A stretch of DNA of 64,000 bases from Isochrysis galbana (taxonomy: Eukaryota; Haptophyta; Isochrysidales; Isochrysidaceae). A model generated the notes under the pieces. The model saw only the letters and a program-made list of their open reading frames with translations, ran no database searches and was not told where the DNA came from. The translations under genes were made by a program, and so were the position numbers. Positions within the stretch are counted from its first letter, which is position 1. Every line of letters begins with the position of its first letter. Below, in pieces: positions 31,740-42,279 of the stretch. The DNA lies in contig CM030935.1 of the NCBI GenBank assembly GCA_018136815.1, forward strand, positions 2,454,192-2,518,191. The letters are read 5' to 3'.

Positions 31740-32123
31740 TCAAGGGTACGAGGGGTTACGGTATGCTGTAGCGTAGTCTCTGTAGGCGGGGCTCTGGAGA
31801 GCGAAAAACGCGGCCTCAGCCGGCAATTTTGGCTCGCTTGCGGCACTTGGGGTTGGGCTGGACCGGATGCTAGGCAGAGGGTCTTCCTCCCACAACTCAG
31901 CTTGCCCCAACATAGCTGTGGTCAATTCGGGGTCCTCGGGCACTTGAAGGCTAGCGTCCACAGGAGTGGCCTCTACGTTTGAATCAACGACGGCCGAGCG
32001 GTCGAGAGTCTCAGGACGCTCCTGGGAAGCCGGAAAATAGCGAATTAGCCTGCAGAGGCTCGCGAATGCGACAAGCGTGCGAGGCATCTCAGTTTTGGAA
32101 CGGAGGTAGTAATCTAAAGTCAT
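31740..32123 (-). other. ORF inside the Stowaway-like element, unknown
   Basis: A 127-aa minus-strand ORF (SVQVPEDPELTTAML-like acidic text; ends near AYRDYATAYRNPSYP) overlaps the right part of the TIR element and repeat D. No domain is recognised. It may be chance. Confidence 0.2.
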
Positions 32124-32261
32124 ATATCATATAGCATTTTAATATTAAATTTGCTTCATTTATAAATACCATTTTATTATGGTTATAATTATAATTTGCA
32201 ATAGCTTACCATAAACCATAAAATCATAGCTAATAATAAATTTGTGCCACTCTCAATCAAA

Positions 32262-32560
32262 CACCAGTGCAGCGCTTCACCTTCTTCGTCATCCTTTCTC
32301 CTTCATCCTCGGCGACTGGAACTATCGTTAAACCGATAGGGTCATGGAGCGCGCGCCCCTCCCCTCCTCCCCTGCCGCCAACCCCGCCACGACCACGACA
32401 GACGACCGGGCCATGCTCGACGCTAGACGCTAGACACTCGAAGCGCCCGCGAGAGGGCGCTCCCCCGACCCAGGTGCGCACGAGACACGTCCCGTGCCAC
32501 CCCCGGACAGCTGCGCATGAGCAAGGCCAACATGGCCCACAGCTCATGTTTTAGTTTTAA
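32262..32560 (+). mobile_element. LINE endonuclease scrap joined to a 'MERA' segment
   Basis: The piece reads LGDWNYR and a stop, then the hairpin CTATCG-TTAAAC-CGATAG (32,322-32,339), then GGTC and ATGGAGCGCG at 32,344 (MERAPLPSSPAANP). The arrangement is the same as at 12.6 kb. The 'MERA' reading frame stops early. Confidence 0.5.
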
Positions 32561-32704
32561 GACTTGAGAGCCACTAAGCAATACGCAATAAAAGATAAAG
32601 ATATTGATATTGCTAGAAATCCCGCGGTTTTGCTTGAAGGATTTGGTGAGAATCAGCATTTAGGCAATGTCTACCCTACGTGCTCTTGACGCAAGGCTAT
32701 GTTT

Positions 32705-33775
32705 TCACGCGGACGTTTCAGTGCGATAGATTCGCCCCGAGCCGCCTTGACAGGTTGGCATGACATGAAGCATGTCAACATTGACGTGCGGAGGCTGTTG
32801 TAACGCCCAAATGATAGAATTGGCCACATCCGTCGCCTTGAGTTCAGCCATACCATCATATACGGCCCCCGCCTTTTTTCCGTCACGAAGACGCACCTCA
32901 GAAAATTCAGTGCCTTCTCCCACAAGCCCTGGAGCGACGATGGTGGATCTAATGTTTGACGAATATGTCTCATACCGGAGAGCTTTGCAAAACGAGTGCA
33001 TGGCGCTCTTGGTGGCAACGTAAACAGAACCGCCTTCGTAAGGTTCAAGTCCAGCGATGGATCCCAAAGAAATCACATGACCTCGTTTCCGAGCCAGCAT
33101 ATAGGGCAGAACCTGCACGCGCATGAGGGAAGCACCGCGGATAGGCCGGTTGATTTACTTATGACAAGGCTTCATGCCGTTTTATGCATGGACAGGCTCA
33201 TCTGCGCGCCGTCAAAGAGGCGAGATCCTTACCTCATTGACCATTCGGAAAGCGCCATAGCAATTTGCATCGATCATCTCCTTCCAATCCTCGACTCTTG
33301 CATCTCCCACTTGAGAGACACCACGGGCAAGTCCCGCATTATTCACAAGTGTGTCTACATTCTCCAAGCACCCCGACTGCCTGAGCTCCTCGTATAACGA
33401 GTCGGAGGTGACATCGCCAGCGATGACTGTGACCTTGCAGGGCAGCTCTCGTCGCTCGATCTCGGCCTTAATCTCGAGGAGTCTTTCCTTCCGGCGCGCG
33501 ATAAGGACGAGATCCACCCCTTCGCGGGCGAGTGCACATGCTGTAGCGCGACCGATGCCGCTTGACGCGCCCGTCACAAGAGCGCAGCGGCCTTTCAGCG
33601 GTAGCAGCGGCGGTGGCGAGAAGAGCGCATCGAACGACTGCGTGGGCACCCCTGAGAGGGTGGCCAGCGTGGTGAAGAACCCCGACAGCATGGCCGACTC
33701 CTTTCCGACGCTCCCTCGAGAGATCAGACCGGCCCTCGCAGGCCCCCGACTCCCCCAATAGCCCCCGACTCCCAT
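32705..33775 (-). CDS. Short-chain dehydrogenase/reductase (classical SDR)
   Basis: Exons 33775-33233 and 33112-32705 on the complement, one GT-AG intron in phase 0, 316 aa. Classical SDRs are NAD(P)-dependent oxidoreductases. Motifs: TGASSGIG (cofactor loop, about 68-75), NNAG (145-148), catalytic Ser in SLGSIAG (about 199) and YVATK (Tyr212, Lys216). A second in-frame Met at about residue 29 starts MLSGFFTTLATLSG and may be the true start. The C-terminus ends TCQGGSGRIYRTETSA. The closest functional class (serine/3-hydroxy acid dehydrogenase-like) is suggested by the overall layout but not proven. A C-run lies on the coding strand 70-90 nt upstream. Confidence 0.92.
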
Positions 33776-33779
33776 TATT

Positions 33780-34440
33780 ATGTGTACTCCCTAAGCTTAC
33801 AGTGCGAAAACCTAGTGAAGCTGCCGCCGCATCTGAGAAAAACACCGGGGGGGGGGGGGGGTTCCTCTCGTCAATGAACAATGAAGTAGAACGGCCACCG
33901 AGCATGGGGGGAGAGGCGGGCGCGGTCTCACAAGAGCCAGTCCTCCGCCAGCCTCACAGCGCCTCCTCGCCTCCGCCCCTGCTGGTCTGCTGGAGGGGCG
34001 AGGAGGCGCTGTGAGGTTGGTGGAGGGCTTAGGAAATGTGCCTGCCCCGCCCCTGCGCACGCACAGTCCGCCATCGCGCACGAGTACCTTGCTGGCGTAG
34101 GGTGGCTGACGGGTGCTACGGCGGGGCCGTCTGGGGTGTGCAGGGGGCTCTGGGGGCGAATGGTGCGGCCCGGGAAAGGAATCAGTGGGCGGGCTGTTCC
34201 CAGACGATATCATTAGTCATAAAACGTCACCTTTGCCCGTGGGGCCGTCGCGCCGTCGTCGCCCATACGCCTCCTGTCGTTGCCAAGAGACCTCCCCTCG
34301 CCTAGCAGGTGCTATGCGTTGAGGGCTGCGGAGTAGGGTGCTGTGTGTGGGCTGGAGTGGGGCCGCGCAGTAACTTTGTGTGGTCGGACAACGCGCGTGT
34401 GCGCGTGTGGTAGGCCGGGGTAGGTAGGAATATCAACATA
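33780..34440. other. Intergenic with long hairpin
   Basis: Contains the G-run at 33,847-33,862 and the 30-bp-stem inverted repeat at 33,942-34,026. Otherwise there are only unrecognised overlapping ORFs. Confidence 0.5.
33942..34026. repeat. Long inverted repeat (30-bp stem, 25-nt loop)
   Basis: The left arm 33942-33971 pairs with the right arm 33997-34026. The inner 20 bp (CCTCACAGCGCCTCCTCGCC and its complement) are perfect, and the outer part has two G:T-type mismatches. It could fold as a stable RNA hairpin if transcribed. It lies upstream of the SDR gene. Confidence 0.8.
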
Positions 34441-34449
34441 TCGTAAAAC

Positions 34450-34675
34450 ATACACTGTACCTCCTACGAGTCGGAGGGCAGCGACATCTCGCTCATCCTG
34501 AAGGTGAAGGTTGGGCAGCGTGTGGAGCACGAGACCCTCGGCGCGTGCATAATCTCGGCCATGGGCACAGGGACGCTACAGCACGGCGCGGACAAGTTGG
34601 AGGTGGAGTACTACTCAACGATCGACAAGAAGAAGAAGAAGAAGTGGGTCACGAAGGCCCTGATAGTCGCCCATG
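34450..34675 (+). CDS. Possible orphan exon, unknown protein
   Basis: An open frame from about 34,456 reads SYESEGSDISLILKVKVGQR ... VEHETLGACIISAMGTG ... ADKLEVEYYSTIDKKKKKKW ... TKALIVAH and stops being protein-like at GTACGTTGC (34,675), a strong donor site. The text looks coding, possibly a small beta-barrel chromatin-reader-like fold, but no matching upstream or downstream exon was identified. It may be a captured exon or part of an unrecognised gene. Confidence 0.35.
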
Positions 34676-35137
34676 TACGTTGCAGGGAGGGAGCCCCAGG
34701 GAGTGCGGCCATGGGCCATGGGCGCGACTCTCGGAATTCTGGGACGAGAGAAAACGCGGGAAGCACACGGGGGCGCGCGCAAGGAAAGAAAGGGGGCGCA
34801 CACATGAGAAAACTAGGGAGGGGGATCGAGAGCGATCACCACTATCCTAACACACGGGGGAAAGACAGGAAGATCGGGATCGGAGGATCCCGATCGGACG
34901 GAGAGGATGCGGCGGCCCGAAGGGAGAAACCAAAACACGCGAAGGCGGGAAAACAAAGAGAGAGGGCCTCTCTTTGGGAAACCTAAAGGGCGGCTCTCCC
35001 TCTCCCCCTAACCGCAAAAGCCCCTCAAAGTAAAAGCAAAATCAACACGTAGAAGAGTGCATGAGATAGCTAGCCCATCATTGTGCGCTTGGGGTATGCG
35101 CGCTTGCGAATCTACACCCTAGTGCGCGCTTGCGAAT
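34676..35137. other. Intergenic, nothing firm
   Basis: Purine-rich sequence without a recognisable gene. 34,985-35,020 (CCTAAAGGGCGGCTCTCCCT) matches a scrap at 48,518-48,545. GTGCGCGCTTGCGAAT occurs twice near 35,098 and 35,121. Confidence 0.4.
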
Positions 35138-36808
35138 TCAGACCCAATTCTCTAGGTATGGCGAATTGTCACAACCGGCATCCTGAAACTGACGGAAGGT
35201 ATACATATGCAGCCAGTAGTTTGCGGCATACTTCACGCCGGTCTTGACAGGAAGGCTCTCATGATCTGTGCGATCATCCCGTTCGTACGGATCCGAGCTG
35301 AGGACAGACGGCCAAACCAGCGCACGGCCCTTTGCGGGGGTGACGGTGATATTTAGACGAGGAAAGTGCGTCTCGCCCCCTGTGTACGAGTTGTCGTCGC
35401 CAAGGTACATGAAGAAGGTATACATGCGTGGGCCCCAGGGAGATGATCGTGGTGAATTTTGATCGTGGTGCACTTTGTAGAATTGATCGACCTTGTATTC
35501 AAGCATCTGCATCAAGTGGGTCGAAGAGAGGTGGCTCAGTTATCTGACGGGCAAGTAGGTGCACTGTATGTCGCTGAAAATCATGCCGAATGATTCTGTA
35601 TTTGTCGCATCATGCCCTGTCCCTTACAACATGGCCCCGCACTCCACCTGCATGTATTCTGCATTATTGACGGGCACCCCGGTGTACTCCTCCACGCGAT
35701 TTTGCACGGCAATTACCGTGGGATCCCTGAGGCAGCCCCCACGGCACCATGAGGTCGATGAAGTGCGTGCTGCTTGGACCCCATCGCCAGCCTGTGAGCG
35801 CGTCCAAGGCGTGCCACTGCTGGAGCCCACTTTCAACAGGGTATCCGCCTCATCGTGCGACATAAAGTCGTCGAGCACGATCACCCAGGGACCGTCGGTC
35901 GTGGCAGGTGAGGACAGCACACGGGCGCCGGGACGGGCCGCAAGCGATTCAAACATGCGATCGCCCGAGCCAGGGGTCGCTGCTGGCTTCGATCCAGGCA
36001 ATCGACGGCATCTTGGCACTGGCTTCAAGCCGCAAGCAACGCACGTCCATGCACACTGCTCACGCATGTTGGGAATGGTGTAGCACCCGGTGTTCGAGAA
36101 ATTGGAAGCAGCAGAACCACGGACACGGTCGGCGCAATCCGGTAGCTTGTCGTGGCAATCGTCTGATTGGCAAAGTCTGCAAGTCACTGGGCACTGAGTC
36201 TTCATGAAACTTGGGTTGGACTCACACTCGCCAATGGATGCCCAGGTTGCACAATTTACATTGGAGTCTTTGCAGTTGCCACGAGCTTTGGGGATGCCGC
36301 TGCCGTCACAGATGCCGCAGCTAGCCTTGCACGACGTCTTCATGTAGCCAGGATTCGCGGCACATTCCCCTGCTGCCGCCCAGGCCTCGCATGCCGTGTT
36401 GTCGTCAGCACATTGAGCTGACAATGAGCTAGTTGAGGGCATGACCTTCTCTGCTGCATCCTGGCGTTCGGGCACAGAGCGACCGCGCTCCGGCACTTTG
36501 CTGTTTTCAGGTGGTGGCCGAAGCGTCGAGGGGTTGCCTCTATCCTTGAACAGCACAGCTCCCATCACCGAAGCAAGTGCAATGAAGGCAGCGCCGTACA
36601 TGAGCAACGAGCTGCTGCCGCCCTTCTTACCGCGCCGAGCGGCGGCCGTTGCCGCGGAGCCATTACTCTTGCCATTGCTGGCCGGGGCATCCTTGGCAGG
36701 CTTGCTCTTGACCATGGGCACGCGACAGGCCGAGCGGAGCCGGCGGAGGAGAGCGGGGAGGGATGAGCGAGAGATGCGGGCGCTCGGCGGGCGCAGCGCG
36801 CTCGCCAA
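35138..36808 (-). CDS. Prolyl 4-hydroxylase with ShKT domains, type II membrane protein
   Basis: Exons 36808-35648 and 35506-35138 on the complement, one phase-0 GT-AG intron, 509 aa. P4Hs hydroxylate proline using Fe(II) and 2-oxoglutarate in the ER/Golgi. A basic N-terminus is followed by one membrane anchor (LLMYGAAFIALASVMGAVLF). Then come three Cys-rich ShKT-type modules (CADDNTACEAWAAAGECAAN; CKDSNVNCATWASIGECESN; CHDKLPDCADRV...). The C-terminal dioxygenase domain has WVIVLDDFMS, iron ligands His400 and Asp402 (VHHDQ), distal His469 (TDHESLPVKTG) and Lys475 for 2-oxoglutarate. An internal Met (MVKSKPAKDAP, about residue 32) is an equally good start. ShKT-P4H fusions are common in algae. 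Confidence 0.93.
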
Positions 36809-36809
36809 A

Positions 36810-37300
36810 AGCCGAGAGCGGGGAACGAAGGAACAAACTAACCAACCAACTAACTAATCATAAAATAACGAAATGGAAGAAAAGAAGTGTTGGAGTTTTC
36901 TTGTTGTCCTAATTTGATAATAATAACGCAACTTAGCAGGACCGAACGGCATTGATGTACAAGGTGCTGCGCCATAACAGCAAATTGACAGTTCAACACA
37001 CCCACCACTACTGCCACTAGTTCGGTACCATCACGACAAACCATAACGCACAACGCAAGAGGTTGCAACCTCAACCTCAGGTTTGGTTGTTTTTTTACAA
37101 TTGCCCCGTAAAATGTATAAAGAAATTAGAACTCACCCCCCCCCCTTCCCCCCCTTCCCCCCCCTCGCCCTTTGCCCTCCCCCTTCCCCCTTCCCCCCTC
37201 GTACTCTCCCCCCCCCCCCCCCCCGCCGGTACTACGAGATGAGAGGCGGAGGACGGAGGAAGGACCCCCCTCCCCCCCTCTTTCTTTGCCTCTCTCCTCT
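36810..37300. other. Intergenic with C-run block
   Basis: 36,840-37,090 is AT-richer with no gene seen. 37,136-37,222 is a block of C-runs on the plus strand ahead of the plus-strand ORF at 37,308. AGGTTGCAACCTCAACCTCA near 37,060 is a short palindromic word. Confidence 0.5.
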
Positions 37301-37307
37301 CGCGCCC

Positions 37308-38039
37308 ATGTCCCTCCTCCGTCCAGTGGAGAGTGCATCGGAGCTCGAGGCGGAGTGCGCACTTGCGCTCGCGCGCATGCACCAGGGCCCCTGGTGCCCA
37401 CTGAGCGCCATGGGATGCCTGCACATGCGCACACCTCCTACCATCCCGGCAGAAACCCAGCGCTGCTGCTCGCGCAAGTTTGCGACAATGCATGATCTCA
37501 GGGCACACGCTGCGGCCGAGGCCGAGCACGCGCATCATGCAGTGATGCGCGCGATCGACAGTCTTCAGAGCGCGCAAGCAAGGGTCGGCCGGGCTGCGAC
37601 CGTCTCATCAAGCGCCTGCATGTGGCCGACGCTCAATGCGCCACCAATGCCGACCACTGACCAATTGCAATGGTTGTGCGTCTCCCTCAACCTCAAGGGC
37701 CGGGTGCCAAGGCGCTGGACCCGCACTGCATTCGCACGTCGTCAAGAGTCTCGTCGGGCGGCTCTGTGCCGGCTGCAGGCTCGACTTGCCGCGGTTGCTG
37801 AGAGTGGCGTGCCAAGTATCCACGCTGAGGCGATGCAGAGCGTGTACAAGTCATCGACCACAAGTTGCTGCAGCCGCCGCCCCTTGGCCTTGCACGAGGT
37901 CGTGCGCATGGGGCCCCACCGCGCCGCATCGCCGCCACAATTTGACTGGCAGTGGCCACTCAGCGCCGCACGCGCTCGACGTGCAGTTCGGGCACGTGAT
38001 CATCCCACCATCGACCCACGTGTATCTGCACGGCAATGA
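37308..38039 (+). CDS. Hypothetical protein, Cys/His-containing
   Basis: From ATG 37,308 the frame gives 243 aa (MSLLRPVESASELEAECALA...). Residues about 28-75 contain CPLSAMGC, CCSRKF, MHDLRAHAAAEAEHAHH, a spacing reminiscent of a C2H2-like zinc finger but not canonical. The remainder is Arg/Ala-rich and may be partly shadow. Block C-runs lie 90-170 nt upstream, as in other genes here. The 3' end overlaps the opposite-strand gene by 80 bp. Function unknown. Confidence 0.5.
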   Translation: MSLLRPVESASELEAECALALARMHQGPWCPLSAMGCLHMRTPPTIPAETQRCCSRKFATMHDLRAHAAAEAEHAHHAVMRAIDSLQSAQARVGRAATVSSSACMWPTLNAPPMPTTDQLQWLCVSLNLKGRVPRRWTRTAFARRQESRRAALCRLQARLAAVAESGVPSIHAEAMQSVYKSSTTSCCSRRPLALHEVVRMGPHRAASPPQFDWQWPLSAARARRAVRARDHPTIDPRVSARQ

Positions 38040-38478
38040 CCGTGATGGCAAGCACGGTCGTCCCACTCGCCAAGCCGATGGCGCGCCACGGGGACACCAC
38101 TTCATCAGCCGGCGAAAAGTAGTCAATCACCTTCCGCACCGAGTCATTCCATGTGAGGGCCTGCACGAGGAAGATGGAGTGAATGGCGCTATGGTACAAA
38201 ATGGAACGTACTCGGAGCCGGCGCGCGTCCTCCACAAAATCGGGCATTCGGCCACCCACCGCCTTGTCCAGTGGATCACAATTTCCGGGGGCGTGACGCG
38301 GGGTACGCCGTAGGGGGGCCTCCTCCTCACTCTCCTCCTCGCTGACGTCGCTGGCGTCACTGCCGCCGTTCCAGTCGTCTCCCGAGTCGTCGGTCTCCTC
38401 CTGCGCATCGGTCTCCGCCTCGTCGTCAGACGCGGGCACACGGTAGTCGACCACGGGACGCACACGCAGCGAGCGCAT
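37960..38478 (-). CDS. Hypothetical acidic membrane protein
   Basis: ATG at 38,478 gives 172 aa. Residues about 18-60 are very acidic (DDEAETDAQEETDDSGDDWN, then SDVSEEESEEEAPL). Two hydrophobic stretches follow: around HSAIHSIFLVQAL and a clear membrane segment AIGLASGTTVLAITVIAVQI, with a short tail HVGRWWDDHVPELHVERVRR. The family is not recognised; possibly further exons exist. The stop overlaps the 3' end of the convergent plus-strand ORF. Confidence 0.6.
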   Translation of the reverse strand: MRSLRVRPVVDYRVPASDDEAETDAQEETDDSGDDWNGGSDASDVSEEESEEEAPLRRTPRHAPGNCDPLDKAVGGRMPDFVEDARRLRVRSILYHSAIHSIFLVQALTWNDSVRKVIDYFSPADEVVSPWRAIGLASGTTVLAITVIAVQIHVGRWWDDHVPELHVERVRR

Positions 38479-38479
38479 C

Positions 38480-38845
38480 GAGAGGAGCGTGGGGAGAGGG
38501 GGTGGTGGTGGAGAAAGCGGAGAGGGAAAAAGAAAACAAGCACATGTCGATACGTAAGACACCCAATGGGACAATGGGACAATGGGACAAGCTGATGTCA
38601 CCGATAACAGATAAGAAACAAGAAATCATTATGACCCGGCGCGGAGCGCCGAAGAAAGTGAGCGATGAAACTCAGCGTGCTGGTGACAGAGGGGTTAAGG
38701 AAAGTGTACAGGAGAAAAATCTCTGTTTTCTTACTGGTGCACCCCTACTGTACCCGTACACCTTCTACCTTCTAGCTTCTAGCCTTGGACCTTAGTTGTT
38801 AGTTGTTAGTTGGTGATGATGCCTCAGGTACTTACAGATACACTA
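38480..38845. other. Intergenic, nothing recognised
   Basis: AATGGGACAATGGGAC is a short tandem duplication at 38,566-38,590. No gene was seen. Confidence 0.4.
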
Positions 38846-39040
38846 CAAAATAAAAAAATTCAATATTCACGCCATGCCCTTGGCTCTGGTACTATACCGT
38901 GTAGCCACGCCATTTCCCCCTAAGCTCTGCTCTCCCCTCTCCCCCCTCCACCTGCCTTGCGGCTACGGCTACTCCCCTTGTACACTACGTAAGGGCTCGG
39001 GTTGTGAGGGGTGTCGGGGTTGGGCGGTTGGGCGGGGTGT
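38846..39040 (-). mobile_element. LINE-1 3' tail scrap, minus orientation
   Basis: On the minus strand it reads CCCGAGCCCTTACGTAGTG ... GCAAGGCAGGTGGAGGGGGG ... and ends GGCGTGAATATTGAATTTTT, paralleling the LINE-1 3' UTR at 56,450-56,580 with considerable divergence. No ORF2 part remains. Confidence 0.6.
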
Positions 39041-40270
39041 CTCAACCCCTAGCCCCTAGCGGTTCGGTTCTCTCCTTCCTCCTTCCTGTGCCGGCAGGTG
39101 ACCGGATTGCTCTTGGATGGGTTTTGGTATGGGGCCCTTGGGTTTTTTTTGAAGTAGTGGTGTCTAGCTAGTTTATTTAGTTAGTTAGTAGTTAGGCTCT
39201 GGCTCTGATTCTTTGCTCTTTGTTTTCGCTATTCCTTATTCCTAGCGAATCAAGCTCGCGCTTGATTGTGGGGCAAGTCTCAATCAGGGTTAGGGCATAG
39301 AGTGAAGAGACGTCTTGAGAGAGGGGGAGGGAGCGCGCTACATCACGACGACGGCCCACGAGACACCACCCCACATCACTCACTCGTGTTAAACGCTTTT
39401 TAACACCTCTGTCAGAAAGGTGTCTAACCAGGCCTAACAAGGATGATCCGGTTTCCACACGCCCACGGGGCTGTTGAACCGCCCAAACAGGCATATTACA
39501 CCCCACGGGGCGCCGTGCCTCCGGCTGCCGCCGCGCGGCTCGCCGAGCGCGAGCGCGCGAGCACAAGGCACAAGTACAAGAATGTGTGCTAGTGTGCTAG
39601 TGTCTAGTGTGCACTACGTAGGTGCACAACGCACAACCATGACTATGTATGTATGTGCGAAAGGAGAAGGAGACACGGATGGATAAGAATTACTACTAAT
39701 TATGGGTCGCTTTCGCGCTGTACGCTATCAGCTCCTGTAACATATACATACCATATCTAACACCATAACATCTTTTGCCTCACATATTATACTCGTGCGT
39801 GCGTGCGGGCTGCGACACAGTCCTCCATCAAGGTTCATAATGGTGCACGGGAGGCCAGCGTAAGCACGCTGTTCGGCGTGCCGTCCAGCATCCGCGCCCG
39901 AGTATGTCCACTTGAAGAGTGTGGGCATCGTAGCGGGCGGCGGGGGAACAGGCTCGGGCGCTAGAGGGGGAGGGGGGGGGGGGCGATAGCACAGACTACT
40001 AACTACTACTACTACTATTGTATTGTGGCGATATATCTTGGCATACTCTAATTATAATTACACTAGCCCCTTTTTTAACACCGGATCTCCGTTTTAACAG
40101 CTGTTTGTGTTAACACCCTGATCATCAAGGATGTGTTAACACCTTCCTCAGAGGGTGTTCTAGGCCGAAAATCCTGGTTTAGTGTTAAAACCCAGTCCCT
40201 GGGGGCGGGGGGGCTTTGGGTGGCGGCGTGTTCTAGGACACCGCGTTGTGGAGGCTCAGCCAATCGGCTT
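39041..40270. other. Intergenic, GTTAACACC-type words, no gene
   Basis: Variants of GTGTTAACACC recur at 39,390-39,425 and 40,070-40,190, some palindromic, and may be remains of inverted-repeat elements. A G-run occurs at 39,966-39,985. Short ORFs (for example minus 39,928-39,728) have no recognisable domain. Confidence 0.45.
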
Positions 40271-40289
40271 TCCCCACGTACATTCTGCC

Positions 40290-40420
40290 CCTAGCATGCC
40301 ATAAATAAGGCATGCCATGGATCTGGGTGGTTCCTCCCCCACAGCAGGGAGGAGTGGAGAGAGGGTGGGGGCTCGTGCCCCCCGATGGGTGAGCCAAGTA
40401 TAAACATAGTTGATGTTGAT
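40290..40420 (-). mobile_element. Family A head, 3'-truncated copy
   Basis: In minus orientation it carries the head (CAACTATGTTTATACTTGG), the GC hairpin and the GGGGAGGAACCACCC segment, then stops. Only about 120 bp are left. Confidence 0.7.
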
Positions 40421-40830
40421 GCCGCCAGAAGGCAGAGCATCAGGGTAACTAGTGGTCTCGCCAGAATGGGAGTTCATGTCTGGAGAGGGTGGCGCGGGGC
40501 GCCCCTATTGACACCTTTTACAACAAGAAGTTGTGTGGGGGAGCGAGAGAATGAGAATGCAGGAGGGCTAGCCGCACGTCTTTGACCTCTCTAGAGCCTC
40601 TCTTCATTCAGTCTTTGTTCAGCCCGTCGGAACAGAAAACAAGCTACAGACACACGCCTCGCCATGTCTAACGAAAAAGTGCAGTGTTCGCACAACGCAG
40701 AGAAAAGAGATCATGAACAAATGCCACATCTTTCTCCCTCCTCGATTTTTGCTGAGCTACTCATCATCAAGGGCTGCGTAGTCCGGCGATGACGGCAAGG
40801 CTCGGAAGCATGGAAACACGAGGCATCTGG
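40421..40830. other. Intergenic, 3' flank of Rpt3
   Basis: No gene was seen. The part next to 40,832 is presumably the Rpt3 3' UTR. Confidence 0.4.
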
Positions 40831-40831
40831 C

Positions 40832-42186
40832 TCATCGATAAAACTCAAATTCCTCGTCATTTTTCTGCGTTGAGGACTTGTAGCCCTTCTCAAAGTCTTT
40901 GGGCATCACGACGTACCTGTTGGCGCGCACAGCCTGCATGCCGGCCTCCTGAACAATGCATGCGATCTCCGCTCCGGATATCTTCTCCGGCCGCGAAACG
41001 TAATCTTCGAGGTCGACGTCGTCAGACAAGTTCATCTTAGCGGTAGCGACCTGGAAAATCAGACGCTTTTCGCGGCGGCCCGGCATTGGGAACTCGATCT
41101 TTCGGTCAAGCCGTCCCGGCCGCAGCAGTGCTGGATCCAAAGTGTCGGCACGATTGGTGCACATGATCACTTTGACGTTGACCGACTGATCGAACCCATC
41201 CATCTGCGTCAGCAACTCCATGAGGATGCGCTGCACTTCGCGGTCTGCACCTGTCTGCGCATCGAAGCGCTTCGTGGCGATGGCATCGACCTCGTCGATG
41301 AAGATAATGGCCGGGGCATTTTCACGTGCCAAGCGGAAAACATCGCGGACCATTCGTGGACCCTCCCCCAGGTATTTTTGAACAAATTCGGAGCCCACGA
41401 CACGAATGAAAGATGCTGTCGTGTGGTGCGCAACGGCCTTCGCAAGCATTGTCTTGCCCGTACCCGGCGGCCCGTACCTGTGATTATGTCAAAGGGCATG
41501 GCAAGAGGTGGTCAAGACAAGTAGTTGGCTCGGCAGCAAAGGCCCACGTCACCCCAGCGTGGGCATCATGCAGGAACGGGGCAGGCCACTCACAGAAGGA
41601 CACCACGTGGAGGATCAATGCCAATCGACGCGTACAGATCGTGATGTGTGAGGGGAAGCTCGACAGCCTCGCGGATTTCTTGCTTTTGGATGTCACAACC
41701 ACCAATGTCAGCATACGAGACATCAGGCCTCTCGTTTTCGGCAACCAGCGAGATTGACGAGTCCGCCTCCGGTGGGAGGACATCAACGACGGCGTTTGAG
41801 TGTCGATGAAGGGCCACGGACGATGAAGGCTTGAGCAGCTCGCGATTGATGGTCGAGAGGATCCGCACATAGTAGTTACTCCCAGTAGTCGAGGAGACAA
41901 TGCCGTGGTTATGGTCGATGATCTCAAGGAATTGTCCGATGACAAGAGGGACGGACTGGATGCGTTTGATCTCCTCCTTCGCGCGCACAAGCTCGCGCTT
42001 CAGATTCTGCATCTCATCCTTGATGTACTCCTCCTGGATCTCAAGGAACTCCAGCTGCCGCTGGTATGCCTTCATGCGTGCGTAGACGTCGGGGCCCGAC
42101 TTGGCAGGCGCCATGGGCGTGGGCGCTTCGGACATCTCGATGTCGCCCTTCTCGACGGACATGGGCATCACATCGACCGCAGCCAT
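40832..42186 (-). CDS. RPT3: 26S proteasome regulatory ATPase Rpt3 (PSMC4/RPT6B type)
   Basis: Exons 42186-41594 and 41477-40832 on the complement, one GT-AG intron in phase 2, 412 aa. Rpt3 is one of six AAA+ ATPases in the 19S base that unfold substrates into the 20S core. Features in order: an N-terminal coiled coil (about 35-75, [20 protein letters not shown]), an OB-fold region, [20 protein letters not shown], Walker A GPPGTGKT (about 200-207), Walker [17 protein letters not shown], sensor 1 [20 protein letters not shown], and a C-terminal EFEFYR, a hydrophobic-Tyr-X ending as in proteasome-docking Rpt tails. The intron falls two codons before Walker A. Start chosen at MAAVDVM; upstream in-frame codons are not ATG. 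C-runs lie 45-75 nt upstream of the ATG. Confidence 0.97.
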
Positions 42187-42229
42187 CGCCGGGCGGCGCA
42201 CGGAGAGTTGGTCCGGGAGGACGACGGGG

Positions 42230-42270
42230 AAAGGAGGGGGGGGGGGGGGGAGGGGGGGGGGGCGGCGCGG
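42230..42270. promoter_or_regulatory. C-run block upstream of Rpt3 ATG
   Basis: The plus strand reads AAGGAGGGG followed by long G-runs, so the Rpt3 coding strand has C-runs 45-80 nt before its ATG. See the finding on C-runs. Confidence 0.45.
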
Positions 42271-42279
42271 CGCCTGGTG

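Larger units (their letters stand above)
29959..32109. mobile_element. Stowaway/mariner-like TIR element, large copy
   Basis: The ends are CTACCTCCGTTCCAAAACT at 29,959 and its inverse complement ending at 32,109, with about 22 bp of inverted repeat and one mismatch. Both ends are flanked by TA (29957-29958 and 32110-32111). A TA duplication with CTACCTCCGT-type ends is characteristic of Tc1/mariner-derived MITEs. Removing the nested retroelement (30,779-31,696) leaves about 1.2 kb. No DDE transposase is seen, so it is non-autonomous. Confidence 0.8.

Noticed and set aside
34504..34986. 160-aa ORF as a complete gene
   Set aside because: Only the first about 60 residues look coding and they end at a strong splice donor; the rest is purine-rich non-coding text. 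I kept only the possible exon.
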